The notes beneath the pieces were generated by a model, which searched no databases, was not told where the DNA came from, and saw only the letters and a list, made by a program, of their open reading frames with translations. Positions 45,001-55,895 of a stretch of DNA of 64,000 bases are shown here, in pieces (positions within the stretch are counted from its first letter, which is position 1; every line of letters starts with the position of its first letter). The position numbers and the translations under genes are program-made. Origin of the DNA: Isoperla grammatica (Eukaryota; Arthropoda; Insecta; Plecoptera; Perlodidae); assembly GCA_945910005.1 (NCBI GenBank), contig OX246746.1, positions 33,193,409-33,257,408 on the forward strand. The letters run 5' to 3'.

Positions 45001-48000
45001 CGTTTACTATCCCATCCCTACTCGAGATGCACATCGTCGAGTGAGGGTCTCTGAGGATGGGAGATGTGACTTTCCCGAAACGTCAGGAAGGGAAGGGTAA
45101 GTCAGTGCCTCCTTCTTTAGTACATTATTCGTGGCAACAATCCCCAGAAAATTGCAACAGGTATACATATGTCCGCAAAAACTTGAAAACTAATATATAT
45201 ATATATATATATATAGTGTATACTTGGAGAGGCCAAAAGGCAGAGTTAATTGGAACTCAGAACAAGATAAAACATGTTCTAGTGAGGGGAAAGGTACAGA
45301 AAGACGACAGTTTACCTGAGAAAGTAGATAGGCCGCTTAGAGAAACATAGATGAGAACACAAATAAACTGAGACGTTTCGGCCAACTAGTGGTCTTGATC
45401 ACTCGGCGTGAGTAGAAGAACTAAACTAAACTTAAGACTAGAGTGAATAGGGAAGTCTCATCAAAAATAAATATTCCTTAAAGCACCTAAAAATGGAAGA
45501 TCATTATCTAAAAATACGGGCGGTATAATTTTTATATCTGAGAAGCGTATATTTCCAATTCTATTAGCATTTTAAGTTTGAAATTTGGAACTTCCCGTTC
45601 CGTAATTGAAAAACGGCTCTTGACGTCATAACTCATGTAAACAACTGCCTCCTTGAAGTATTCTTAATAACATCAACGATATTAAGTTGGACATTTTACA
45701 ATATCTAGGATGCAGTGACTTTACAACAATGCCTTTTATACCACTATTTTCTTCAGAAAATACATTTTAATACAGTATTTACCAAAAGGTGTTTAAAATA
45801 ATGCAATTATTTATAATATTGTTGTTAATTAATGTTGAGCAGTGTTCATTTACTAACTAGAAATAAACGTTGGTTCAGTTAAAGTCTTATGAGAGCAATA
45901 ATCTACTAAAGAGTGGGATTTCAGTACTATTTGTATGATATAAAATTATTGTATTATTACTGAGATATGACGTCAGAACCTTTTAATTACGAGCAAGATG
46001 GCGCAGGTCCGTTTCTGAGCGTGTTTTGACAGCAATATCTTTGACTTGCTGTTAAAGCAATGTTAATGCACCTTACAAGCTGAAACCAATTAGTTCCCGT
46101 TCATTTTAACTTGAGGTACCCAGTAAGCAAATTAAAAAATGTGTGAGCTTTCCCTATTTACATGATGCAGGTGCTGTCGTGGGTGGTGGTAAAGGGAAGA
46201 AGTAAGGAAATGGGCGGGCGCGCTACCTGAGATTAAGGTTAGGTGGCTGATGCGATCTGGTGATGTGTTGATGAGACAGTTCCCAATGCCTCAGTTCTAA
46301 CTGTCTGTAGTTTGCCGGCAGCGCCTTGATGATGCTGGTGGTGAAACAGTCCTTGAGTGAAAGAGCATGTGACATAGCATGCTGAGCCACTGGTTTATCT
46401 ACATCCTGCTGGTTGATGCTTTGACGGTGGCCTGTCATGCGTGTTCTCAGGTCATTGGAGGCTAAACCTACATATTCTGCTTGACACTGAGTGCACTTAA
46501 GCTGATAAACCACATCGGATGTAAGGCAGTTGTTGTGACGGTAGATGGGGTAAGATTTACCAGTGGCATCCGCTGTGAAGTTTTTAGTGGGGGGGTGCAT
46601 GGGGCAAGTTTTGCATCTGGGTTTTTGGCACGGGTAGGATCCTGATGGAGGAATTGCTTGACGCTGTCCAACTTCCGGTCGTGTTTGACCAGCGAGTCTC
46701 CGATGTTGGGAGGTCGCCTGAAAAATACCTGTGGTATCTTGCTCGCTATGTCTTGAGTTTTGTTAGCAGCTTCCAAGATGGGTAGACCGCTCTTGATGAT
46801 GCCGTTGAGTCTGTGAAGTCCCGGGTTCCATTGTGTTACCAGCGGAACAACACTGGCCGGGATTGTTTTGGGTTTCTGGGGCCGAGAGATACGCTCGCGT
46901 ATCACATCACGATCATAACCATGCGCTACAAATGCATCGGTGATTCTATCGCAGTACTCTGATAGACCTTCCGGTTCCAAACAGATGCGTCGACCACGTA
47001 CCGCTAGTGAAAAGGGTAGTGCATGTTTTGTGAACGTAGGGTGACAGCTGCTGTTGTGAAGGTACTGCTGGCTGTTAGTAGGTTTGAAGTGAACTTTGGA
47101 GCTGATGCGGCCGTCGTGGAGGAATATGTCAACCTCTCCAACCATACCCTGACTATTCATGAAAAAAATGCTCTAGCCAAAGGTCTATCATTCTGCCTCA
47201 CACCCAAGTTCGACCACTTTGCCATGGTGAAAGACATTTTAGACTTTTCGCGCAACTTACGGCTGAAATTCGTTTTTGAAAATAACAAATGTACACCAGA
47301 TCCAACTGAAGCAATTGACCCTGCTTTGGTAAAGTTTAAGCCTAAATCAGACTTGGAATCGCCGCCCCTACCACCTGATCACCCTTTAGAACTGTTCATC
47401 AATCATGTGGTAACCACTGCTTTGTCTCAAGATTACCCAACAATCAGAACCTGTCTCATCAAGAATTTAAAGCCATCAAGTCTCTCCAGCAAAACCGTGA
47501 CATCATCATCCTTTCAGCGGACAAAGGCTCAACGATAGTAATCCAAAGTATGGAATCATACACTGCTGAAGCCGACCGTCAACTCAAGGACACCACCACC
47601 TACAGGCCTATGCGGGAGGACCTAACAGCCAAGCACCTCCAAGAGATATCGTAATTTCTTGCTACTCACGGAAAACTTCAAGGCCTAAGTGAAGCGACAC
47701 TTACTCACGCCCCAACCGCCACGTACCCCAACCCTTTATTTACTACCTAAAATTCACAAAGAAGGTTACCCTGGCAGACCCATAGTCTCCAGTTTCAATT
47801 CACCTACTGAACGTATTTCCGCCTACGTTGACAACCATCTTCAGCCACTTGTCACACAACTCGATACACATATCCAAGATACTTTTCATTTTCTCGAAAA
47901 ACTTAAAGACGTGCACACCCCACTTCCGGAAAGTGCCATCTTGGCAACGGTGGATGTAACATCATTCATTATACACCAATATACCGACCACTCAGGGCTA

Positions 48001-50537
48001 AGCTGCTTTAGAGTTTCACCTGAACAAACGACCTCCGTCAGCCAAACCAGGGACACTATTTCTAACTCAACTAGCTCACATGGTTCTACGGATGAACAAC
48101 TTTCGGTTTCGCGACAAGCACTTTCTGCAAATTAAGGGGACAGCCATGGGGACGCGCATGGCTCCGTCTTATGCTAACCTCTTCATGGGTAAGCTTGAGA
48201 CCGACTTCCTGAAAACACAGAATCTCCTCCCACTATGCCTATACAGGTTCATAGATGACTACCCTTTTGCGATGATTTGAATGTTGAAATCCATAATTAA
48301 AACACAAGAATTAATTATTTCTACATATATTTGAGTTAAACTATTACTATTACACTGTATTATTATTATAATTTTATTATATACCTACTCCAACCTATCT
48401 GATAACGATAGGGAAAGCTGTTATTAGTAGGACGTAGGGCTTCTTCGGCAGTTCGAGGAAAAGTTGGGAAGGAATTAGGGCTGTTTTAGTTATAAACAAC
48501 ATCATTCGTCTTACGACTGTGGAAACCCTCTAGGAAAGTATAGTGGAGACACCTCGGACAACGAAGCAGTCGATCCACTGCGTCGAGCCTATATTTACCT
48601 GGTTTGTAAACCCCTCGTTAGGGGGGTAGTCGGGCCGACTCCTTCGCGCTACATTCCATTCACTCATTTCCTAGAATTTCATTATTGGCTACACAAACAT
48701 CTGTAATAGCTAAATTCCAAATATAAATTAATGTTTTATTTGAATTAACGTTTCGGAAACTTATTCCTTAATATAGATCAGAACACTACGAGCTTGAAAC
48801 TTTTTTCTTTTTTCTTGTAGCGTTATTATAAGATGAATGCGAATCAAACGATTTGCATACTGCATACATGAATTACATAATATGTTTCTTCAAAATCCTA
48901 CTACAAAGACGATTAAAAGATGACAATATGCATAAATGTATTTAGAAAACGATTGTGATGATTGAAAATTACGTAAACCCAGAAGCAAAAATAATAAAAC
49001 TAGCACGGGGTATTTAACAGAATACAACAGTTCGCAATCTGATTTAACGATCTTCTAGCTTTGAATATTGACATGAATGCGATGCATTCCCAAGGGTTGT
49101 ACAAAATATGGTCATCGCTCAGAACCGGTTTTTGCCGGAAATTCTGCTTCGTTGTCCGAGAGCTCTCCACTGTAGAGCCAGGATTGCCGGTGATGGAAAT
49201 CGAACCAGCGACCTCCCAAAATAGAGTCGAGTGCTAAAGCGAAACCCTTTCATCAGTAACCATATTAATTCATTGTGTGTGATGTCGCATTCCGTCACAG
49301 ATAACGAGAATCCGTTATCAGTGATTTCGTCCTTCCCCTCAACTGGCCCATGACGAGTCGTCCTACTCCCACCCGTCAGTCACTGATAAAGCATCACTGG
49401 ATTTCAGAAGCTGCCTCTGACGGCACTAATTGCTCGTTGTCGGGTGACTTCTCTTTTACAATGTTTGTAAACTTTACGCCAACTTTGCTCAAGAACAGTT
49501 ATAGATGTCATTAAAATTTAAAAAGCATTACACTTACTGTGTTACATACCGTAGTATTGCAGACCAAAGTTAGTTTGTTGAATTTTTATAACGTTTTATT
49601 AAAAATATGCAATTAAAAGATAAAATTATAATATTTTTTTAATCATATTTAAAATCTATAAAATCAAAATATATGTATGATCTTGCATTAAGTAGTGCGT
49701 GTTTTATTCAAAAACGTTCTATTGGAATTTCTGAAGTGATATTTGCACATAATAACCTGGAAAAAGTCAATTTTGCAAATGTTTATTAGAATACAATTAT
49801 TGTAGTCCTGCTTTAAACAATAATAACAAACAAGTTCTTATATTAAAGCGGAGTCTTCGGGGTTGTCAAAAAGTCATAAATCGTTTTTGTACGATTATTA
49901 TTGCCGAAGTTATGACTATTTTATTACGAACTAGGACAAACTTTGCTACGAAAGGGTTCCTCTTACCCCTCTAGCGGGCCCTAGTCCTTGCTGTAGTGAC
50001 ACCTTAATCCATGTACACGTCTGTGGTCTTAACATTACTTATCAATCATTCAAAATAACATCAGTGATTTAAAATCCTAGATAGTATGTAAACTGGAAAT
50101 CATTCAGTTGTGCCATTTTACCATTTGCCCAGGAGAAGCATCAGCACGGATTACAGCAAGCCAATGATAGTGCCAGCAGGTACCGATGCATTCCAGTACA
50201 TCTTCACAGACATCAATATGCCAACTAAAGGACACATACCTATATATTGTACATGGAAGAAACAGTATGCAAAGCACTTTCCTCCAGATCCTGAAGAAGA
50301 AGTGGATAACGCAGCTGAGCAGAGAAGGGCACTACGTTTTAGAGAACCTCTTATTGATGAACTGAAAATTTTAAGGAACCAGGTATTTTCTATTCCTTGT
50401 TGTTTGAAATATTGTTTTAGTTTAATGAAAACACTAACTGTAGAACTTCTTTTTTTCAGGATTTGAAAGCAGAATGGTCAGTACTGAAGAAGAAAGCAAT
50501 CGCTGCATCCCCCATCCATTACCGTTACCATTTTTAA
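42004..50537 (+). CDS. DYNC2LI1: Cytoplasmic dynein 2 light intermediate chain 1
   Basis: Four coding exons: 42004-42159, 42557-43173, 50133-50382 and 50460-50537 (TAA). All have GT/AG borders and matching phases (0, 2, 0), giving 366 residues; the human protein is about 350. DYNC2LI1 is the Ras-like light intermediate chain of dynein-2, the retrograde motor of cilia. Visible features: P-loop GSEGVGKT at 48-55, EYTFGRR at 77-83, WELGGG at 96-101 in the switch II position, LDLS at 130-133, and GKYD at 199-202 in the N/TKxD position. FPLPIIILCGKYDIFEEF and SKPMIVPAGTDAF match known family blocks. The intron after residue 52 splits the P-loop between GSEGV and GKT. The first coding exon starts after an AG at 41991, and ATG 42004 or 42007 could be used. 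The last 25 residues look divergent. Intron 2 (7 kb) holds PLE and hAT DNA. Confidence 0.93.
44537..44567 (-). ncRNA. Hammerhead ribozyme-like motif, left arm
   Basis: On the minus strand CTGAAGA, then T, GGGA, a 10-base loop, TCCC, GAAAC and GTC. This satisfies the CUGANGA ... stem II ... GAAA core exactly. The ACGT after GAAA is self-complementary, so stem III could form only between two molecules or two tandem copies, as described for minimal PLE hammerheads. Confidence 0.65.
44640..45020. mobile_element. 381-bp hAT-type MITE
   Basis: It starts TAGGGATGGATAAAAGCGTG and ends TACTATCCCATCCCTA. The duplication CTCGAGAT is exact on both sides (44632-44639 and 45021-45028). Its removal reconstitutes the surrounding hairpin. 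CGTGTACAC repeats are subterminal. Confidence 0.92.
45051..45081 (+). ncRNA. Hammerhead ribozyme-like motif, right arm
   Basis: CTGAGGA, T, GGGA, loop, TCCC, GAAAC, GTC on the plus strand, the inverse partner of 44537-44567 with only the tolerated position 7 differing (G instead of A). Confidence 0.65.
45375..45402 (-). ncRNA. Hammerhead-like core of the second PLE
   Basis: On the minus strand GTGATCA, A, GACCA, CTAGT, TGGCC, GAAAC, GTC. The G3/C8 exchange is the same as in the first PLE. Stem II has one A-C mismatch in this orientation. Confidence 0.45.
45450..46154. mobile_element. Unclassified MITE-like insert in the PLE tail
   Basis: It is recognised by comparison with 9955-9975, where GTGAA runs directly into TTTACATGATGCAGG. 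The insert has short inverted ends GGGAAGTCTCA and TGAGCTTTCCC, with TA on both sides. A TA duplication suggests a Tc1/mariner-like element, but the inverted repeat is short and there is no coding. Confidence 0.55.
46223..47130 (-). pseudogene. PLE RT thumb and GIY-YIG endonuclease (3' half)
   Basis: Two overlapping minus-strand frames give VDIFLHDGRISSKVHFKPTN, SLAVRGRRICLEPEGLSEYC, VVPLVTQWNPGLHRLNGI, and FFRRPPNIGDSLV. After a frameshift near 46600 comes the nuclease: SYPIYRHNNCLTSDVVYQLK, then CTQCQAEYVGLASNDLRTR, MTGHRQ and KPVAQHAM. Y-x-I, Y-x-G and the R/H residues of GIY-YIG are present. The frameshift inactivates this copy. Confidence 0.85.
47131..48259 (+). pseudogene. PLE N-terminal and RT fingers/palm (inverted 5' half)
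   Basis: The plus strand encodes NLSNHTLTIHEKNALAKGLS, TPKFDHFAMVKDILDFSRNL, DHPLELFINHVV, then after frameshifts YLLPKIHKEGYPGRPIVSSF, NSPTERISAYVDNHLQPLV, ILATVDVTSF, KGTAMGTRMAPSYANLFMG and RFIDD. These are homologous to the first PLE (3235-5357). At least three frameshifts or stops break it (near 47540, 47655 and 47970). Confidence 0.85.
48260..50132. other. Remainder of DYNC2LI1 intron 2
   Basis: No gene seen. TATAGTGGAGACACCTCGGA (48540-48560) recurs inversely near 49150-49175, and a tRNA-like B-box GGTTCGATTTCC (minus strand, 49188-49199) lies just beyond. These may be the two ends of an unidentified SINE-bearing element. Confidence 0.45.
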
Positions 50538-50597
50538 AAAGCATTGTCATGCAATTATTTAGATCTCTTGATGAGTACATTACACAAAACAATTTTC

Positions 50598-50880
50598 TCT
50601 GATTTTAAGTTTTATTCCATACAAAACCCTTTGGAATAAGAGATTGAAGGGTGGATAAGGCAAATTCAAAATTATGTTTTGCCAATTATTTGCTCACATT
50701 TTAAGTTTTGTTCCTTACAACACTTTGGAAGAAGAGATTAAAGGGTGGATCAAAGAAGTCAAATTATGTTCTGCCAATTATTTGCTCACATTTTAAGTTT
50801 TGTTCCATACAACCCTTTGGAAGAAGAGATTGAAAGGTGGATACAAAAAATTCAAAATTAATATCAATTATGCTAAAATG
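50598..50880. repeat. Three tandem units of about 92-96 bp in the DYNC2LI1 3' UTR
   Basis: The units share CATTTTAAGTTTTGTTCC, CTTTGGAAGAAGAGATT and AAGGGTGGAT. A fourth, more diverged unit lies at about 51023-51115. They begin 60 bp after the stop codon. Confidence 0.85.
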
Positions 50881-50889
50881 TATCTATTT

Positions 50890-50895
50890 AATAAA
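50890..50895 (+). terminator. Likely polyadenylation signal of DYNC2LI1
   Basis: AATAAA lies 353 bp after the TAA, immediately beyond the third tandem unit. It is the first canonical hexamer downstream of the stop. Confidence 0.6.
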
Positions 50896-51125
50896 ACCTT
50901 GTTATACACCAGTATTGTTTGAACCAAAATGAGTTTATTGCCAAATTCAGAACACATTTTTCGATTCAGGTAAATAAATACACATACAGTACAATGTTCC
51001 CAGTTTAAAAAATGCACACACATTTGCTCATATTTGAAGTTTTATTCCATACAACAATTTGGAAGAAGATATTAAAGGGTGGATAAAGCAAATTTTAAAT
51101 TATGTTCTGTCAAGTATCAATTATG

Positions 51126-52069
51126 TTAAAACCTATTTAATATAACTTTGTTATAAACCAGTTTGTATAAAGTTCAATATGAATACACAGATCTATACTT
51201 ATGGAAGCAAAAATAATGTTGTATGAAGCAATTGCTCCCCAAATAGAAAATTGTAGCTAATTGTTTTTATTAGGACAAAATGAGATAATGATTTTCAAAA
51301 GCTGCAAAAAAAGGAAATGAGAGGTATACCATATTGAAAGTAAACAGATCTATAAATAATCTCCATAAATAAAATGTGTAATGCATTAGGTTGGATGCAA
51401 TTAATAATGATAGATAAATAAAATGTGTAATGCATTAGGTTGGATGCAATTAATAATGATAGATTTCTACTTAATAACTTCTTATTCATTCACAAGACAT
51501 GAAGATCTAAAATGCTAAAATACTTTGAGGATAAATTAATTGCGTTTAGGAAGTTACACACATATTATCAAAGAAGGGGAGCAATGAATTTAAAGTTGAC
51601 AGAATATACAAATCAAAATAGGAGAACTCAATATTTGTGAGAGTTGTTAAAATACTTAATCAAATCCCCATAGGAATAGGTGATGAGAATAATCCTAAAC
51701 ATTTTCGAGTAAAGTGAAATAAACTAATAAAAATTGCAAAGATATTGGCATAGTCGAAAACAGTTCTTTCTAGGGTAGAGATCAATAAGGCACTAAACTG
51801 AATCAAAATAAATAAAAAAAATATAGCCAAGCAGTGGAAATAAATTACTAATTAGGAAAGGATTAGAAAAGTGCAACAATAATGTGTAATGTGTGTAAAT
51901 CTCGCTATTATTGTGTGTATTGTAGGTATTGTATTGTATTTTTATTTCTTAAAGTTGACCCCTTGCACAATGTGACACCACTAGGCTTCAATGCTGGATG
52001 TAATTATCATTATAATTATTTATTAAAATAATATCAAGTATTTTTTTCCCCCTATGCAGAGATGGCTTC
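51126..52069. repeat. AT-rich interval with one 48-bp tandem duplication
   Basis: AAATAAAATGTGTAATGCAT...AATAATGATAGAT occurs twice back to back at about 51365-51462. Otherwise nothing is supported. Confidence 0.7.
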
Positions 52070-52680
52070 CTCAGCCATTCCTCTTCCTCGCTATCCAATA
52101 TAAAATGGCTTCTTTTTCTGACCTGCCCATATCATTGGGCAGGGCGTCAATGTCACTCTGAAGTGCGGCACACCTAAAAAGGTGTGCTCTGTCTTGGGGT
52201 TCAAAATTACATAGTTAGCAAATGGCAGGTTCAGTCGTAATGTTAAAACGGTTCAAATGGTGTTGAAGAACATCATGTCCAGTTAAAGGCGGAATTGGGC
52301 TGTAGCTATTTTACGAGACCACTTTTTGTCTGGCCCTTTTTTTTATCTCGTTCCACCAAGTTTTTGTTCTACCTGCCTCTTCTTTAGTGTCTTCAAAGAT
52401 CTTTCGCATTGCTGACTTCATCTTCCTTTTTACTTGATTATAAGATATAGAAAGAGCTGGTGGGGGATCGTTTTTTGTGCCCTTTTTGGCTAAGAAGTCA
52501 GCTTTTTCATTTCCTAGAATTTTGCAGTGACTGGGAATCCATTGAACCTCAAGGATTTTGTCTTGCTGACGGAGGCTGGTGAGAGTTTTTGAAGAGCAGT
52601 GCATCAGGGTGGAAGTTTGCTGCTTAAGTGACGAACTGCATAGCTGAGATGCTATCGCTCAGGATGACAAGTATAAACAA
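52070..52680 (-). pseudogene. RNase H-bearing LINE 3' end
   Basis: The minus strand encodes ILSDSISAMQ, then EVQWIPSHCKILGNEKADFL (frame 52604-52311). This is the RNase H domain found at the end of I/R1-type non-LTR ORF2 proteins, with the D-S and E-K-A-D acidic positions. Downstream, broken frames give FRL...GHD, then NPKTEHTF and CP-containing segments like the zinc-knuckle tail of such elements. A stop near 52630 and other breaks make it defunct. Confidence 0.8.
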
Positions 52681-52884
52681 TTGTATTGTGTAATAGTGTT
52701 AATTATAGAGGATACATTTTAAATGATGGATTGTGTGTACTAATCACTATTTTCATGTTATACACTGCACAACTGTGATGCAATCATATTTATATTAAGT
52801 GTAATTTTACTAATATGGTAGGTGCATTGTTTTCTGACAGTGTAATTTGTGTAATTTTTTTGTGTGATTTAATTTATAAAAGTA

Positions 52885-53798
52885 TCTAGTCCAAAGAGTC
52901 CTGACTCTTCAAAAAAGAGCAATAAGAGTTATACGATACAAATACCGAAAAGAGAAAGCTGTTGTGACATTTTCAAAGACATTCCAATACAGACAGTTTT
53001 TAACACCTATATCTACAAAGCAGTCTATGCACCTATATCTCTAGCAGTCTTAACAGTCATGCTATGTTAAGAGTAATCCCGATTACTTTCCAAATAACAT
53101 ACAACACCTTCACAACACATGTCATAAACAAGCACTTCAATACCCTTCTCACAACACCAAACAATTAGAAAAGCATATCCACTACATGGGAAGGAAAATA
53201 TACAATAGGCTCCCTTATAACCACATATAAATCAACAACATCAACATTTTCAAACTCAGGGCAAAGCAATACATTGCTACAACCCCATTCTATAGTCTCG
53301 AAGAATTCTTTGAGGCCCATGGGTGATCTGAAAGGCATATCGACCACCAGACCCAAGTAATGCTAATCATGTGATCTAAATATATAGTACGGTAACTTCA
53401 AAGCCCCAGTTATGTTAATTATTTTATGTCTTGCCTTATTATCTTAGTATTAATGTTGCTTGTCTTGTTTTTATATAGGGCCTATGTATGTGTATATGTA
53501 TGTATAATAATAATATCTATATCAAGACTGGTACTATTTTACTATTATTATAATAATAATCTAGGCATATAGCCTAAATAGTAAATACTGATAAATATCT
53601 GTTCTCCATCTAAGTATTTATTAATAGATGTCTGGTTTATCTATCTATGTAGTAGTATGTTTTTACCTCATTGTATCTATTGTATTTAAATGTAAATAAA
53701 GTACATATTAATATTTATTAATACCCAGAAATAACGAAACCCAGATTAATGTACAATTTAAAACGGTGAATAAAGCTACTTTACTCTACTCTACTCCA
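52885..53798 (+). pseudogene. LINE ORF2 C-terminal tail and 3' end
   Basis: Plus-strand frames read VLTLQKRAIRVIRYKYRKE, then NPDYFPNNIQHLHNT, ALQYPSHNTKQLEKHIHYMG, RKIYNRLP and FYSLEEFFEAHG followed by a stop. These follow the C-terminal pattern of the LINE tails at 3982-4407 and 24595-25180. It ends with AATAAAG and a TACTC-type short repeat (TACTTTACTCTACTCTACTC), typical of LINE 3' tails. Confidence 0.8.
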
Positions 53799-53816
53799 AT
53801 TAGTTATAGCTACATG

Positions 53817-54620
53817 CAGAGCTGGGCAAAATACTCAAATATTTGTATTTTAGATACAAAATACTTAAATAAATGTATTTTAGATACAAAATACAAGATA
53901 CTTTTAGAAACATGTATTTTCGATACAAAACACATTTGTATTTTCAAAAATACTTACAATAAAATACATTTCCCTATGCTACAACTACAACTACCGGGAA
54001 ATAAAGAACAACCAACATTTTTTTCTTTTCACATTTTGGATGTTGGTTTAACAAAAGCAAGTGCTTATAATAGTGTATGTCTAGAACATTAATTTATTCA
54101 TCATAATGTAACGGACAGTACAATACAGTACAAACAATGATGGTAGCACTAGCTTGATTCAAATTACACTCATTGCTGCCCATTGGCCATTTGGCTTTCA
54201 GAATGACAAGTTTTTGGAACAATCCGTCCGATAATGCATTTCTGCCTGGGTTGTTTACAATACTGGCAAATGAAAACATCCTCTCCACTGGGGCACCTGA
54301 CGTCAAGCTTGTATTGTACTGCAGAAACATTTGTTTTATGGCCGGATACAAGTTTAGCATTTGAATGTCCCTGCGTTTTTAATGCGAAGGAGCGGGCGGT
54401 CGGTAATTCTGTCACAATATATCGATTTTGTTGCCACTTTGACGTCAGGCTCGTCACATTGCAAAGATGTATTTTATTGAGAGAAGTATTTTGTAAAATA
54501 CAAAACACTTTGAAAAATGCATTTTCGATACAAAATACAAGATACTTTAAGCTCGGGTATTTTCGATACAAAATACAAATGTATTTCAAATACCTGTATT
54601 TTCGATACTGCCCAGCTCTG
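53817..54620 (-). mobile_element. hAT element with transposase C-terminus
   Basis: The termini CAGAGCTGGGCAAAATAC and GATACTGCCCAGCTCTG are inverse. GCTACATG is duplicated exactly (53809-53816 and 54621-54628). Many ATACAAAATAC subterminal repeats are present. The minus strand keeps the end of a hAT transposase. Confidence 0.93.
54094..54360 (-). pseudogene. hAT dimerisation-domain remnant
   Basis: An 88-residue frame contains YNTSLTSGAPVERMFSFASI, VNNPGRNALSDGLFQKLVIL and KAKWPM. This fits the hAT C-terminal dimerisation pattern S-xx-ERxFS ... R-x-L ... L. The rest of the transposase is missing, so the element depends on others for mobility. Confidence 0.85.
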
Positions 54621-54651
54621 GCTACATGGTACTGTTGTTCCTACCTACAGC

Positions 54652-55788
54652 CATAGGCGCCGACTACGGGGGGGCTTAGGGCCTAGCGCCCCCCCCTGAA
54701 AAATGTCAGGGGGGGCGGAGCCCCCCTGAGATTGAATCCAACGCTTAGGAAAAATACGATATTTTCTCTGAACTATTTTCTCTGGTATTGATGTGGGAAC
54801 TTATAACTTTCGTTCAAAACTCGCCAAAAAGATTAGCAATCTTCAAGTAATTTCAAGATGACGATTTACAAGCCATTGAGGCCATTTTGCCAAACACGGT
54901 GATGGTGCTTCGTATCAAATCGAATCTTATCATCAAACGATTATAACGTTTTTGCAAGACGTTCACTTGACAGGCCAGGGCGATGGGGCTGAAAAAGCCA
55001 ATGGATTTCTGTTAAAATTTCTCCAGTTCTGAAACGTACTATTTCACGTCGTTTATGATCAGTGAAAGTCGAAATTTTACAAAGCACTTACCTCTATTCT
55101 CTATTTTTAAAAGGCATAACCTCAACACAATTACAACGGCAATCGAGGTATTAGTATTACGTCGTGACGGATTTTTAGCGACTTGGGAAAAATCACTGTC
55201 GAGCTTACAAGCTTGATTTAGTAGAGCCAAACGTTTCCAGAGAAAGGAAAATACCCCGTCGACTTGACGATGGCAGTGACGTTCATGGTTACCAAACGAC
55301 ATATCTATAAGTATTCAAGTTTGGGATCAAACTTCATCCAGTTTTCGAAATGGGTTTCAGGAAAAGTAGTCAATTACATGGCCAAAATGAAACAATTTGC
55401 AACTTGAAAGATCGATGGTCCGATGGAGAAAATGAAACGTTTTTTTCAAGGATGATTTTGATATTTCTCTGAACTATAGCACCCCCATAGACCTCTCCAA
55501 ACTTCGTGATGATGATAATTTGGGTTTTACGTCCCATTTGTTTGCAACGAGGCTAATCGAAACGATGAAAGGGGTATTATGAGGATGAAAAAATGCCACA
55601 TGACATCCATGCCCAAGCCAGGATTCGAACCTGGAATGCAGAGACCGCGGTTTTCTACCAACGCCTAATCAACCTCGGCTAACTGCACCAGCTCCAAACT
55701 TGGTTACTACTAACTGTGTCTCCAATGTTTATGCGAGTCATTTTTTTTTTTGAGCCCCCCCTGAAATGTTGACAAGTCGGCGCCTATG
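54652..55788. mobile_element. hAT-type element carrying a SINE
   Basis: The ends CATAGGCGCCGACT and AGTCGGCGCCTATG are exact inverse copies. CCTACAGC is duplicated on both sides (54644-54651 and 55789-55796). GGGGGGGCGGAGCCCCCC palindromes lie near the left end. A tRNA-related SINE occupies about 55490-55689. Confidence 0.92.
55490..55689 (-). mobile_element. tRNA-derived SINE
   Basis: The minus strand starts GGTGCAGTTAGCCGAGGTTG (A-box-like TTAGCCGAGG) and reaches the B-box GGTTCGAATCC at 55621-55631 inside a perfect T-arm, CCAGG-TTCGAAT-CCTGG. The body then includes GGGTTTTACG-like wording (ACGTAAAACCC on the minus strand). The tRNA part resembles a tRNA but lacks a clean acceptor stem, so it is a SINE head and not a working tRNA gene. 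Confidence 0.7.
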
Positions 55789-55895
55789 CCTACAGCATAC
55801 ATTATACTAATCAAGACGAGACCTTACATAGGTATATTTGTGAGATAAACTAGTTGATTATCATAAGATATTGTGTGTTAAACCCTACTTGTAGG

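Larger units (their letters stand above)
44453..45165. repeat. Inverted pair of PLE-type terminal repeats, split by a MITE
   Basis: The left arm 44453-44632 and the right arm 45021-45165 are nearly perfect inverse copies; both include CTGACGTTTCGGGAAAGTCA or its complement. With the MITE removed, the centre is a hairpin of GCATCTCGAGCTTCGTAGC and its inverse around a few bases. Each arm has a canonical hammerhead-type core. Confidence 0.85.
45300..48259 (-). mobile_element. Second PLE, with 5' half inverted
   Basis: The 3' half lies on the minus strand (about 47130-45300), and the 5' half lies on the plus strand (about 47131-48259). Both belong to one PLE by motif content. The outer end of the inverted part stops at RFIDD, and the minus part resumes about 45 residues later at VDIFLHDG. 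The tail down to 45300 matches the terminal fragment at 9780-10060. An unrelated 705-bp unit sits at 45450-46154. Confidence 0.8.

Noticed and set aside
46223..48280. Two independent PLE insertions head to head
   Set aside because: The two halves are complementary parts of one element with a short loss between them and a microhomology join, so a single inverted copy is simpler. It is not excluded.
55610..55689. Functional tRNA gene
   Set aside because: The T-arm is perfect, but the acceptor stem does not pair and it is continuous with a SINE body inside a transposon.
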